A stretch of DNA of 22,985 nt from Prevotella sp. UBA6429 (lineage in GTDB: Bacteria > Bacteroidota > Bacteroidia > Bacteroidales > Bacteroidaceae): the NCBI GenBank assembly GCA_002437285.1, contig DJOV01000038.1:10142-33126 (forward strand), written 5' to 3'. The notes below the pieces were generated by a model, which saw only the letters and a program-made list of their open reading frames with translations, was not told where the DNA came from and did not search any database. The translations under genes and the position numbers were made by a program. Positions 7,957 to 15,949 of this stretch are shown here, piece after piece (positions within the stretch are counted from its first letter, which is position 1; every line of letters begins with the position of its first letter).

Positions 7957-9276
7957 ATGAACGTCAAAGCTAAGATCATCGCATGTGCCGTGATGGCGGC
8001 ATCCGCCGTCATGGCGTCGGCCAACGACGGTGTCTATTTCACAAGCGGCAACTTCCTGGTGCCCACCCAGGAGACGGACATCTCCGTGGGCAAGGAGGTG
8101 CTGACCATCACCATCGGCAAGGACAACTATGCCCGCGTGGACGTCTACTACGAGCTGATGAACCACGGAGCGGACAAGACCGTCACCATGGCCTTTGAGG
8201 CCGCGGCACCTTACAACGCGGGGGCGCCGCTCAACGCTACGGGGGCACACCCCTATATCCATGACTTCACGGTCAACATGAACGGCAGCACGCTGGCTCA
8301 CCGCAACGCTGTCGTGGCGGCTCGCTATCGCGATGGCAAGCCGGAGCTCAACTTCTCCCCACTCGACCTGAACCAGTGGAAAGACGCCTCACAGGCGCCC
8401 GACACGATCGACGTGCCTGCCGACGACATGCTCTACAACGCTGCGCTCGACAGCCTCGTGAGCTACGCCTACGCCTACTTCTTTGAAGCCCATTTCCTGC
8501 CAGGCCGCAACATCGTGCACCACACCTACCGCTACCGCATGAGCTACAATGTCGGGCAACGGTTCACCATACCCTACTGGCTCACGCCGGCCACACGATG
8601 GGCCAACCATCAGATCGACGACTTCACCCTACGCATCACCGCCGACGAGCCCACCTCGTTCTGCCTGACTGACAGCGTCTTTGCCGCCTCACCCTTTGTG
8701 GCCGAAGGTCACAGCCAAACCTATCAGCTCACAGACACCTACGGCGAGCGCATGCTCTATGCAAAGGTCAGCAGCGGCGACACCGTGAGGTGGCACGGCG
8801 ACCACTTCCGCCCGACCGCCGACATGTGTGTGGCGGCACCACAATGGGAGCGCACCAACAGGGCCAGCCAAGACCTGACGGAGGACAAGGTCGTGGTGGA
8901 CAGCCAAGGCAACGAGTATCGTTATATCGCCGACTGCGGCGACAGCTATTTCGTGGATGTACAAGACTACGGACTGGTGAAAAAGGCCCATGCGCACATC
9001 GAGACACGACAAGCAACCAAAGGGCAGGGCTTTCTCACCGTCAATGGCGAGGAAACCAAACGCGTCAACGTGCGCAGACGTCCCACCACACGTAGCAAGG
9101 TGGTAGCCCGGTTGACCCTATCGCCCGGCGACCTGCCCAACGCCTATCGCTGCCACGGACTGGTGCAAGGCATCGGCAAAGACAACGAATGGCAATGGTA
9201 CAAGGTGAAGGTGGGCGGACAGACGGGCTATGTGCGCCAAGACCTCATGCGCTGGGACAGCATCCTCTCTGAATAA
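7957..9276 (+). CDS. Secreted DUF4424-like protein with C-terminal SH3-type domain
   Basis: Exported protein of 439 aa with signal peptide MNVKAKIIACAVMAASAVMASA. The mature N-terminus (NDGVYFTSGNFLVPTQETDI, about residues 23-42) and the following VGKEVLTITIG and YARVDVYYELMN segments resemble DUF4424, a family of unknown role. This beta-rich part extends to about residue 270. Residues about 360-435 look like a bacterial SH3 domain: KRVNVRRRPTTRSKVVARL followed by WQWYKVKVGGQTGYVRQDLM. Such domains often bind peptidoglycan or peptides, so cell-wall association is an inference. AGGA sits about 6 nt before the ATG. It follows a terminator and I see no clear promoter of its own; no partner gene is evident. 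Confidence 0.85.
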   Translation: MNVKAKIIACAVMAASAVMASANDGVYFTSGNFLVPTQETDISVGKEVLTITIGKDNYARVDVYYELMNHGADKTVTMAFEAAAPYNAGAPLNATGAHPYIHDFTVNMNGSTLAHRNAVVAARYRDGKPELNFSPLDLNQWKDASQAPDTIDVPADDMLYNAALDSLVSYAYAYFFEAHFLPGRNIVHHTYRYRMSYNVGQRFTIPYWLTPATRWANHQIDDFTLRITADEPTSFCLTDSVFAASPFVAEGHSQTYQLTDTYGERMLYAKVSSGDTVRWHGDHFRPTADMCVAAPQWERTNRASQDLTEDKVVVDSQGNEYRYIADCGDSYFVDVQDYGLVKKAHAHIETRQATKGQGFLTVNGEETKRVNVRRRPTTRSKVVARLTLSPGDLPNAYRCHGLVQGIGKDNEWQWYKVKVGGQTGYVRQDLMRWDSILSE

Positions 9277-9300
9277 GTGCATGACAACGGACGGACCATG

Positions 9301-9342
9301 GACGTTTCGCGCTTTCTCCCGAAGGGACGGACGCGAAACGTC
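9301..9342. repeat. Perfect 11-bp inverted repeat, possible REP-like element
   Basis: GACGTTTCGCG at 9301-9311 is mirrored by CGCGAAACGTC at 9332-9342. Inside the 20-nt loop is a second hairpin, TCCC-GAA-GGGA (9317-9327). An 8-bp direct repeat GGACGGAC (9289-9296 and 9325-9332) overlaps it. There is no T-run, so it is not a standard terminator. A dispersed REP-type repeat is possible. Confidence 0.6.
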
Positions 9343-9379
9343 ATGCCGGCGCACAGAGAAAAGACCTAACAACATATAG

Positions 9380-9414
9380 AAAAAACAGGCCTTATTATCC
9401 ACATGGATAGGCCT
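9380..9414 (-). terminator. Possible minus-strand terminator
   Basis: On the minus strand, AGGCC and TATCC (9414-9405) pair with GGATA and GGCCT across a 4-nt loop, with a 4-nt bulge in one arm. The hairpin is followed by TGTTTTTT (down to 9380). No minus-strand gene that would use it is visible to its right, so it may end an antisense or small RNA. Confidence 0.4.
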
Positions 9415-9637
9415 TGCCACTCAGGGATGACTATCGTGGGCTTATCGGATGAAGCTGCTTTGTCATTGCAGGACAACCGATATCGATCGCTGACAGCAGA
9501 ATGTATGCGACTGGCTTGTGTATGGGTACCCTAATGATGGTCAGCGACTGGCCAATACGCACTGGCGGAATCAGTGCAATGACGAGCGCCATCCATAATT
9601 TGACGGGAAAAAACTGCGGAATGTCGTCTTTTCGTTG

Positions 9638-9645
9638 TAACTTTG
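9638..9645 (+). promoter_or_regulatory. -7 element upstream of the EEP-family gene
   Basis: TAACTTTG matches TAnnTTTG. No TTTG is found at the -33 distance. A start near 9652 would give a leader of about 50 nt to the ATG at 9701. It could serve the closely spaced genes from 9701 to at least 13740. Confidence 0.55.
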
Positions 9646-9700
9646 CAACATAAGAAAGGTGATGCCCACGGCAGGCACCACCATGCAATACAGAAGATAC

Positions 9701-10732
9701 ATGAAACGCATCTGTCTCATCCTCACTCTGATGGCCACCATGACCCTGACCGCCTTTGCGTCAGGACACAAAGGCGGCACGTTCACCGTGCTGCAATGGA
9801 ACATCTGGCAGGAGGGCACGTCGGTCAAGGGCGGCTATGACGCTATTCTCGACGAGCTGGAACGGCTCAAGCCCGACTTCGTGACCTTCAGCGAGGTGCG
9901 CAACTATCGCGATGACTTCATCGCCCGCGTCTGCGCGGACATGGCCCGCCGCGGCCTGACCTACTATGGTTTCCGGTCTGACGACACGGGACTGCTCTCG
10001 CGTCACCCCATCACGACGCACAAGACCGTGTTCCCCCTGCGCGACGACCATGGATCCATCTACAAGCTCGAGACAGAGGTCTGCGGTCGCAAGGTGGCCG
10101 TATACACCAGCCATCTCGACTATCTCAACGACACCTACTATGAGGTGCGCGGCGTCAACGGCAACACATTCGCCGAGATGGAGCCCCTGACCGACCCTGC
10201 CGAGATCTTGCGGCGCAATGCCCTCTCGCAGCGCGACGAGGCCATCGCCATGTTTCTGGCTGAGGCCGAGCGCGACCGGCAACGCGGTTACATCACCATC
10301 ATTGGTGGCGACTTCAACGAGCCATCCGTGGAAGACTGGACGAAGAAGACCCGCGACCTCTATGATCACCATGGTGTCGTGGTGGCCTGGCCGCAGACCG
10401 CGTCGCTCCTGAGGGCAGGCTTCAAGGACTGTTACCGCACAGCTCATCCCAATGTGCTGACCCATCCGGGCTTCACCTTCCCGGCAGACAATCCCGACGT
10501 GAAGGAAAACCGGTTGACATGGGCACCCAAGAGTGACGAGCGCGACCGCATTGACTACATCTTCTATCGCGGCAAGGGCGTCAGGGTGGTGCGCTGTGAG
10601 CTCTTCGGGCCGGCAGGGTGCATGGCCTATGGCCGGCGCGTGCCGCTCGGCACACAGGACCCGCTGGTGCAGCCGCTGGGCGTGTGGCCGTCAGACCACA
10701 AGGGTGTGATCGCCACGTTTCAGGTGAAATGA
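9701..10732 (+). CDS. Exported endonuclease/exonuclease/phosphatase-family hydrolase
   Basis: Metal-dependent phosphoesterase of the EEP superfamily, 343 aa, exported. The ATG at 9701 gives a clean signal peptide (MKRICLILTLMATMTLTAFAS); in-frame ATGs at 9659 and 9683 would push it inward. Catalytic motifs are present in order: QWNIWQ (N34), TFSEV (E65), YTSHLDY (H138), IGGDFNEPS (D204, N206), RIDYIF (D284) and WPSDHKGVIA (D332, H333). The fold covers exonuclease III, DNase I, sphingomyelinases and inositol phosphatases. The signal peptide argues against DNA repair and favours a periplasmic or extracellular phosphodiester or phosphate substrate. It lies 18 bp before the Gfo/Idh gene. Confidence 0.9.
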   Translation: MKRICLILTLMATMTLTAFASGHKGGTFTVLQWNIWQEGTSVKGGYDAILDELERLKPDFVTFSEVRNYRDDFIARVCADMARRGLTYYGFRSDDTGLLSRHPITTHKTVFPLRDDHGSIYKLETEVCGRKVAVYTSHLDYLNDTYYEVRGVNGNTFAEMEPLTDPAEILRRNALSQRDEAIAMFLAEAERDRQRGYITIIGGDFNEPSVEDWTKKTRDLYDHHGVVVAWPQTASLLRAGFKDCYRTAHPNVLTHPGFTFPADNPDVKENRLTWAPKSDERDRIDYIFYRGKGVRVVRCELFGPAGCMAYGRRVPLGTQDPLVQPLGVWPSDHKGVIATFQVK

Positions 10733-10750
10733 CAACTAAACAACAAAGAG

Positions 10751-11737
10751 ATGAAGAAAATCAGATGGGGATTTATCGGTTGTGGCGAGGTCACCGAGAA
10801 GAAGTCGGGGCCCGCCTTCGGTGAGGTGCCGGGCTCGCAGGTGGTGGCCGTCATGAGCCGCAACGCTGCCAAGGCGCGCGACTATGCCGAGCGCCACAAC
10901 ATACCCAAGTGGTACACCGATGCCCAGGAGCTCATCGACGACCCGACCGTCGACGCCATCTATATCGCCACGCCGCCCTCGAGCCACGCCACGTTTGCTA
11001 TCATGTCCATGCGCTCGGGAAAGCCGTGCTACGTAGAGAAACCGCTGGCGGCCAACTATGAGGACTGCCTGCGCATCAACCGCATCTCCGAGCAGACGGG
11101 CGTGCCTTGCTTCGTGGCCTACTATCGCCGCTACTTGCCCTATTTCCGCAAGGTGAAGCAGCTGGTGGACGACGGCACGCTGGGCAAGATCATCAACGTG
11201 CAGATACGCTTCTCGGTGCCGCCACGCGAACTCGACTATGCGCAAGGCGTCAACCGGCCCTGGCGGCTGCAACCCGACATCGCTGGTGGCGGCGGATACT
11301 TCTATGACCTCGCCCCCCACCAGCTCGACCTCTTGCAGCAGCTCTTCGGTGTCATCCTCCGCGCCCATGGTTACTCGGCCAACCGCGCACATCTCTACCA
11401 GCCGCAAGACACCATCAGCGCCTCGTTTCTCTTCCAGACGGGCATCCCCGGCAGTGCGTCATGGTGCTTTGTGGGCCACGAGAGCGCCAGGGAAGACCGC
11501 ATCGTCATCATTGGCGACAAGGGGTCGATGGGCTTCTCCGTCTACAACTACGACCCCATCCAGGTGGTGACCAGCGAAGGCAACCAGAGTTTTGTCATCC
11601 CCAATCCCACACATGTGCAGCTGCCCATCATACGCTCCGTCGTGGAGCACCTGCAGGGCATAGGCATCTGTGAGGCCACCAGTGTCAGCGCCACGCCCAC
11701 CAACTGGGTCATGGACCGCATCTTAGGCAAATTCTGA
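10751..11737 (+). CDS. Gfo/Idh/MocA-family NAD(P)-dependent oxidoreductase
   Basis: Cytoplasmic sugar or sugar-derivative dehydrogenase, 328 aa. The N-terminal Rossmann fold has GFIGCGEV (residues 7-14), and the IYIATPPSSHA and YVEKPLA (EKP 96-98) motifs are hallmarks of the family. The C-terminal alpha/beta domain includes GGGGYFYDLAPHQLDLL, with the His expected near the active site. It has no signal peptide, unlike its neighbours. Spacing is 18 bp upstream and 3 bp downstream, so it belongs to the same operon as the EEP and DUF4421 genes. The substrate cannot be assigned; members include inositol, glucose-fructose and 2,7-anhydro-sialic acid oxidoreductases. Confidence 0.95.
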   Translation: MKKIRWGFIGCGEVTEKKSGPAFGEVPGSQVVAVMSRNAAKARDYAERHNIPKWYTDAQELIDDPTVDAIYIATPPSSHATFAIMSMRSGKPCYVEKPLAANYEDCLRINRISEQTGVPCFVAYYRRYLPYFRKVKQLVDDGTLGKIINVQIRFSVPPRELDYAQGVNRPWRLQPDIAGGGGYFYDLAPHQLDLLQQLFGVILRAHGYSANRAHLYQPQDTISASFLFQTGIPGSASWCFVGHESAREDRIVIIGDKGSMGFSVYNYDPIQVVTSEGNQSFVIPNPTHVQLPIIRSVVEHLQGIGICEATSVSATPTNWVMDRILGKF

Positions 11738-11740
11738 ACC

Positions 11741-12868
11741 ATGAGAGTCTGCGCATTGCTCATCACCCTCCTCACGGCTTTGGCCTGCCAGGCCGGCTCC
11801 GTCGTCACTGTCACCACTGACACCACCGTGGTAGCGGAGAAGCAAGTGCGTGCCCGTGTCTCGGGCCACCAGTTGCGCAATCCCATCCTCAACGCCCTGT
11901 ACCAGTTTGTCAAGGAGTTCTCGCGCGTCGACACGAACTATGTGGAGCCACAGCACTACAGCTTCACCGTGATGCTGCAAAACACCAACACCTACGAAGC
12001 CTACTACCTGGCCAACAAGGCCAAGCAGTCCATCATGTTCTCGCCCAAGCCCTCGGTGAAGTTGGGTCCCTACGTAGGGTGGCGCTGGGTGTTCCTGGGC
12101 TACACGGTCGACCTGACCCACCTCGGCAGCGACGACAAGAAGCAAGACCTCAACCTCAGCCTTTACAGCAATCAGATCGGCCTCGACCTCTTCTACCGCA
12201 AGTCGGGCAACGACTACACCATCACCAGGCTCAACCTGGGCGACGACATCGACACACGGGCCATCAAGGGCGCATCGTTCGACGGGCTCCACTCGAGCAT
12301 CACGGGCGGCAACCTCTACTACATCTTCAACCACCGCAAGTTCTCCTATCCGGCCGCCTACAGCCAGAGCACCGTGCAGCGGCGCACCGCCGGCAGTCCC
12401 ATGCTGGGCATAGGCTACACACGCCACTCGCTCGAGGTCGACTGGGAGAAGCTTGGCGAACTCGTGGAGCAGCGCCTCGGCTCGGCTTATGGGGAGACGT
12501 CCATCGACTCATCACTGAAATTCTCCAAGGTGAAATACACCGACTACTCCATCTCGGGAGGCTACGGCATCAACTGGGTCTTCGCCTACAACTGGCTCTT
12601 CAACGCCTCGCTCATGGGATCGCTGAGCTACAAGCGCTCGACAAGCGACGTGCAACAGCAGTCGAAAGATTTCTTCCGTGACTTCGACTTCAAGAACATC
12701 AATCTCGACGGCGTGCTACGCCTCGGGCTGGTGTGGAACAACACGCGCTGGTATGCGGGTGGAAGCGCCGTCTTCCACGCCTACAACTATCGCAAGGAAC
12801 AATTCCGGACCAACAACATCTTTGGCTCGGTCAACATCTACTTCGGTTACAACTTCGGACGGAGATGA
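11741..12868 (+). CDS. DUF4421 outer-membrane protein
   Basis: Predicted outer-membrane beta-barrel of 375 aa with a signal peptide (MRVCALLITLLTALACQAG). The region around residues 100-135, with KLGPYVGWRWVFLGYTVDLT and the following DLNLSLYSNQIGLDLFYR, is characteristic of DUF4421. Alternating hydrophobic strands continue to the C-terminus, which ends NIYFGYNFGRR with aromatic residues in a terminal strand. The function of the family is unknown to me. Its TGA (12866-12868) overlaps an ATG at 12865 that is in frame with the next gene, suggesting translational coupling with the DUF1460 enzyme. Confidence 0.9.
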   Translation: MRVCALLITLLTALACQAGSVVTVTTDTTVVAEKQVRARVSGHQLRNPILNALYQFVKEFSRVDTNYVEPQHYSFTVMLQNTNTYEAYYLANKAKQSIMFSPKPSVKLGPYVGWRWVFLGYTVDLTHLGSDDKKQDLNLSLYSNQIGLDLFYRKSGNDYTITRLNLGDDIDTRAIKGASFDGLHSSITGGNLYYIFNHRKFSYPAAYSQSTVQRRTAGSPMLGIGYTRHSLEVDWEKLGELVEQRLGSAYGETSIDSSLKFSKVKYTDYSISGGYGINWVFAYNWLFNASLMGSLSYKRSTSDVQQQSKDFFRDFDFKNINLDGVLRLGLVWNNTRWYAGGSAVFHAYNYRKEQFRTNNIFGSVNIYFGYNFGRR

Positions 12869-12888
12869 CCGCCCACTTTTCCCAGACA

Positions 12889-13740
12889 ATGAAAAAAACT
12901 ATCATCCTTTTTTTCCTGATCTTCCTCACCAGCCTGACCTCCCAGGCTGCCACCCCCGACTATTGGCGTAGCGACTCGGTGAAGGTGGCGCGCCTGCTGG
13001 CCCAGGCGGAACGCCTCCCACGCGAAACCAACCACATGATGTGGTTTGCGCGCAAGCTCTGCGGGCTGCCCTATGTGGCCAAGACGCTGGAGAAAAACAC
13101 AGACGAGCGACTGGTTGTCAACCTCAGGCAGATGGACTGCACCACCTATGTGGAGACCGTCCTGGCCCTCACGCGCTGCGCCCGCCAGCACAAGGCTACC
13201 TTCGCCGACTTCTGCCACAACCTACGCCTCATCCGATACCGCGGCGGCAAGATAGACTATCCCGATCGCCTGCACTATTTCACCTATTGGATACAAGACA
13301 ACGTGCGCATGGGCATCGTGAAAGACATACAGGGGCCCGTGCCCCCCTTCTCCGCCGTGCAAACCGTCAAGGCCAACTACATGACCACACACACCGCCGT
13401 CTATCCCATGTTGCTCAAGCACCCTGAGTGGGTGGATGACATACGCAGGATGGAAGACTCCATCAGCGGACGACGATACCGATACATTCCCAAGACGCAG
13501 CTTGCCGACAGCCGCTTGCTCCGCCAGACCATCCATGATGGCGACATCATCGTCATACTCACCTCCAAGAAGGGGCTTGACACCAGCCACATCGGCATCG
13601 CCGCCTGGCACGCCGACGGCCTTCACATGCTCAACGCATCATCGGTGCATCACAAGGTGGTGGAGGAGCCCATGCTTCTCTCGACTTACATGGCACGCCA
13701 TCCTTCGCAGACGGGCATACGCATCGTCAGGCCCTTGTGA
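12889..13740 (+). CDS. DUF1460 amidase-like protein (NlpC/P60-type fold)
   Basis: Exported cysteine-dependent amidase or peptidase-like protein of 283 aa, probably acting on peptidoglycan stem peptides or related amides. From the ATG at 12889 the protein has signal peptide MKKTIILFFLIFLTSLTSQA. The alternative ATG at 12865 overlaps the upstream stop (ATGA) and adds 8 residues; coupling favours it, the signal peptide favours 12889. The family motif RQMDCTTYVET carries the likely nucleophile C84, and LDTSHIGIAAWH carries the likely catalytic H234. The length is usual for DUF1460. It is the last of four tightly packed genes; the YhcH-family gene follows after 75 bp. Confidence 0.9.
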   Translation: MKKTIILFFLIFLTSLTSQAATPDYWRSDSVKVARLLAQAERLPRETNHMMWFARKLCGLPYVAKTLEKNTDERLVVNLRQMDCTTYVETVLALTRCARQHKATFADFCHNLRLIRYRGGKIDYPDRLHYFTYWIQDNVRMGIVKDIQGPVPPFSAVQTVKANYMTTHTAVYPMLLKHPEWVDDIRRMEDSISGRRYRYIPKTQLADSRLLRQTIHDGDIIVILTSKKGLDTSHIGIAAWHADGLHMLNASSVHHKVVEEPMLLSTYMARHPSQTGIRIVRPL

Positions 13741-13815
13741 CGAGACCGGGCTCGCCGAATAACCGCCAGGCAAACATTCCGACATCGTTTAGACAAATCA
13801 TAAAACACCGATAAG

Positions 13816-14466
13816 ATGAAACAAACCATGAAAAGCATGGCCGCCCTCGCACTGACCCTTGTGCTGGCCCACGGCAGCATGACCGCGCAGACTTATACCG
13901 CTCAGTATCCGAAGGACGTGGAGAAAGTGGCAGCCAAGTGGGTGAAACGTGGCGCATGGAAAGGCACGTTCAGCAAGGCTGTGCCCGCTCCGACAGTCAA
14001 TCTCACCGACTTCTACATCCAGTACACACGCAACCGCCGACAGTGGGACGCACTCTTTGCCTGGCTCCAGGCCAACGACCTCAAGGCACTCAAGCCCGGA
14101 CGCATACCCATCGGCGACTCGGGCCTCACGGCGTCGGTCGAAGACGGCACCAACTGGTGCAGCGAGGCCGACCTGAAGGCGGGCAAAGGGTCGGAGTCGC
14201 ATCGCGAGAAGATTGACTTCATGATGGTTGTCGACGGCTCAGAGGGCTTCGCACGGCTCGACCATGACACGTCATCGCCCTTAGGAGACTATAAGCCCGA
14301 CGTGGAGCACTACCGCTTTGAGGCCGACAGGCTGCAGCGATTCGAAAACATTCCGGGCACGTTCAACATCATGTTCCCCTCCGACTGGCACATCGCCAAG
14401 GTGAAGACGGGCAAGGACGGCGAGCACGTCAAGGTCATCGTGGTGAAGGTGGACTACAAGCGGTAG
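13816..14466 (+). CDS. Exported YhcH/YjgK/YiaL-family protein
   Basis: 216-aa protein of the cupin-like YhcH/YjgK/YiaL family (DUF386). The best evidence is the C-terminal NIMFPSDWHIAKVKTGKDGE followed by HVKVIVVKVDYK, which matches the family's FP-x-D-x-H plus VVVKV signature. IDFMMVVDGSEGF and VEHYRFEADRLQ fit the core. Unlike E. coli YhcH, it begins with a signal peptide (MKQTMKSMAALALTLVLAHGSMTAQ) and so should act in the periplasm. The family is tied to sugar metabolism, and E. coli yhcH is part of the nan sialic-acid operon, which may be relevant to the sialidase at 3873. An alternative start is 13828 (MKSM). It is 25 bp before the HTH regulator gene. Confidence 0.8.
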   Translation: MKQTMKSMAALALTLVLAHGSMTAQTYTAQYPKDVEKVAAKWVKRGAWKGTFSKAVPAPTVNLTDFYIQYTRNRRQWDALFAWLQANDLKALKPGRIPIGDSGLTASVEDGTNWCSEADLKAGKGSESHREKIDFMMVVDGSEGFARLDHDTSSPLGDYKPDVEHYRFEADRLQRFENIPGTFNIMFPSDWHIAKVKTGKDGEHVKVIVVKVDYKR

Positions 14467-14491
14467 GAGACCTGCATAAGGGCACGGCATC

Positions 14492-15484
14492 ATGAAGCAC
14501 AAGGCGTCTTACATCGTTTCCTGCCTGTCGGCCTTTTTGTCGCTCTCCCTCGTGGGGTGCGACCGAGGCCAGCGCACAGTTATCGACCAGGCTTTCCAGG
14601 TGGTAGAGACACGGCAGGGCAGCGCCTTGCACTTGCCCGACAGCGTTGGCACCAATGACCTGTGCCGTGAGCAGGCGCAGCATGACTCGATTGACGCCAT
14701 CGCCCAAGACAAGCATGGTGTGAATGTGCGAAGCGATTCGCTGACACGCCCTGCCTACACCTATTATTATTGTAAACTTATCATGTCGATCAAGAGGCAT
14801 GATGAAAGAAGTGCTTGTGCGTATGCTGATTCAGCATATTCTTATATGGAAAGTATGTATGAAGAAGAGCTAAGCAAGCAGGAAAAGTATTATTCTTCTT
14901 ATGCCAAAAGCCAATATGATGTAGGCGTAGCAAATGCTAAAAACAAGATTTTGTTGAAGTTTGTTGTTTTTGTGGTTTTATTGGCATTAATCATTACTGG
15001 GTTCATCGTTTATTCATATTCTCAATATAAGGATAAAGTTAGGACAAAAATCCAGTCACAAGATAAAGAGAGAAAATTGGAGGAGAAGTTGAGAGACGAA
15101 GAGTTGAAACATAAGGAAGTGCAATTGTCCACTATGAGGGGATACATTCTCAAAAAGATTGACGTGGCGCAGAAACTGGCCAAGTTGCGCGAGATGAAGG
15201 ATGGCCATGTTGAACTGGAGGCTGAGGATTGGGAAGAAATTCGTGTGTTTCTTGATAGTGTGGATGGAGACTTTGTCGAAAGACTCCAGAAAGAATTTCC
15301 AAGTCTTAATGAGGAAGATGTCAGACTCATGCTGTTGCTTCGCCTTAAGATGCCTGCAAAGACCATGGCTTTGGTCTATGGCATCAGCGAGAAGTCTATT
15401 CGGCAGAAGCTGTTCGTATACAAGTCGAAGGTTGGCATTGAAGACAGTAAGACCTCTTTACGAGAATTTATAGAGGAATTTTAA
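14492..15484 (+). CDS. Membrane-spanning HTH regulator with shortened periplasmic domain
   Basis: Probable one-component regulator of 330 aa. It starts with a lipoprotein-like signal (LSLVGC, Cys23). The periplasmic part, about residues 24-155, retains about one TPR-like helical pair (residues about 88-130, AYTYYYCKL and ACAYADSAYSYMESMY). A strong membrane helix at about 156-178 (LLKFVVFVVLLALIITGFIV) is followed by a Lys/Glu-rich coiled coil (about 183-215). The C-terminal domain (about 225-330) has an HTH-like segment around EEDVRLMLLLRLKMPAKTMA and ISEKSIRQKLFVYKSKVG. Bacteroidetes relatives carry several TPRs before the membrane helix, so this one looks shortened. Base composition shifts from GC-rich to A/T-rich near 14760, where the TPR remnant begins. 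It may regulate the genes starting at 15649. Confidence 0.75.
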   Translation: MKHKASYIVSCLSAFLSLSLVGCDRGQRTVIDQAFQVVETRQGSALHLPDSVGTNDLCREQAQHDSIDAIAQDKHGVNVRSDSLTRPAYTYYYCKLIMSIKRHDERSACAYADSAYSYMESMYEEELSKQEKYYSSYAKSQYDVGVANAKNKILLKFVVFVVLLALIITGFIVYSYSQYKDKVRTKIQSQDKERKLEEKLRDEELKHKEVQLSTMRGYILKKIDVAQKLAKLREMKDGHVELEAEDWEEIRVFLDSVDGDFVERLQKEFPSLNEEDVRLMLLLRLKMPAKTMALVYGISEKSIRQKLFVYKSKVGIEDSKTSLREFIEEF

Positions 15485-15499
15485 AGGGTATAGATGCAA

Positions 15500-15586
15500 A
15501 AATAGACATTAAAATTATTTGAATAATTCGTATATAGCTTATATACAGCCTGTTAGCGTTTTCTTCAAAAAAGGCGAAATAGACAT
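15500..15586. repeat. Dyads and direct repeat upstream of the small-protein promoter
   Basis: Two adjacent A/T dyads are present: AATTATT-TG-AATAATT (15513-15528) and TATATA-GCT-TATATA (15531-15545). A direct repeat AAATAGACAT occurs at 15500-15509 and 15577-15586. They lie just upstream of the promoter at 15593-15624 and directly after the HTH regulator gene, so they are candidate operators. The A/T richness lowers their significance. Confidence 0.4.
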
Positions 15587-15592
15587 AAAAAG

Positions 15593-15624
15593 TTTGTCCA
15601 TAACCGCATAAAGGCGTAATTTTG
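15593..15624 (+). promoter_or_regulatory. Canonical Bacteroidetes promoter for the small-protein genes
   Basis: TTTG at 15593-15596, 20 bp, then TAATTTTG at 15617-15624 fully match the -33/-7 consensus. Transcription from about 15631 would leave a leader of about 18 nt before the ATG at 15649. It also argues against the in-frame upstream start at 15622, which lies inside the -7 box. Confidence 0.8.
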
Positions 15625-15648
15625 CAGCCGAAATCAAAACAAAAAGAT

Positions 15649-15924
15649 ATGAAGAAAATTCTTGTTGTTATTATTTCATTGTTTGCTATGCTCCCTTGTG
15701 AAGGTAAAAGCGTAAATGTGATAAGACATTCTTTTTCGCATAGAGGAATGGCACATGCACCTTCTGTCGTGGGGGTTGGTGCAAATTATGATAATGACAA
15801 GATTTCTGTTTGTATCAGTAAATACAGTGGAATTTCTAAATCACAGAGTAATATCGGCCAATATTATACACAGACCCCACTGTTAGAAAGGAAAGCAGAT
15901 AACCGAAAAGCTGTAAAAGAGTAG
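15649..15924 (+). CDS. Small exported protein of unknown function (91 aa)
   Basis: Starts MKKILVVIISLFAMLPCEGK, a signal peptide, followed by about 70 residues including APSVVGVGANYDNDKISVCI and ending in a charged tail. The start is fixed by the promoter just upstream. The middle part is vaguely like the short beta-rich DUF3244 proteins common beside Bacteroidetes regulators, but the match is weak and the tail does not fit, so truncation by frameshift is possible. It is A/T-rich like its neighbours and is first in a probable operon with the genes at 15950 and 16312. Confidence 0.6.
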   Translation: MKKILVVIISLFAMLPCEGKSVNVIRHSFSHRGMAHAPSVVGVGANYDNDKISVCISKYSGISKSQSNIGQYYTQTPLLERKADNRKAVKE

Positions 15925-15949
15925 GCAAGGACTAATAAAATAATTAACA

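Larger units (their letters stand above)
9277..9637. other. Gene-free stretch with two structured dyads
   Basis: No convincing coding frame is seen. The left third carries the inverted repeat at 9301-9342 and a bulged hairpin at 9387-9414. The remainder (about 9420-9637) has no recognisable gene, and its short open frames have no homology features I can see. It could be a decayed gene or hold a small RNA. Confidence 0.5.

Noticed and set aside
6906..8024. 372-codon minus-strand frame opposite the coiled-coil lipoprotein
   Set aside because: It spans the terminator and the start of the next gene, and the plus strand has promoter, lipobox and coiled coil.
9431..9828. Minus-strand short open frames in the 9.4-9.8 kb region
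   Set aside because: They overlap the start of the EEP-family gene and show no recognisable features; a small RNA or decayed sequence is as likely.
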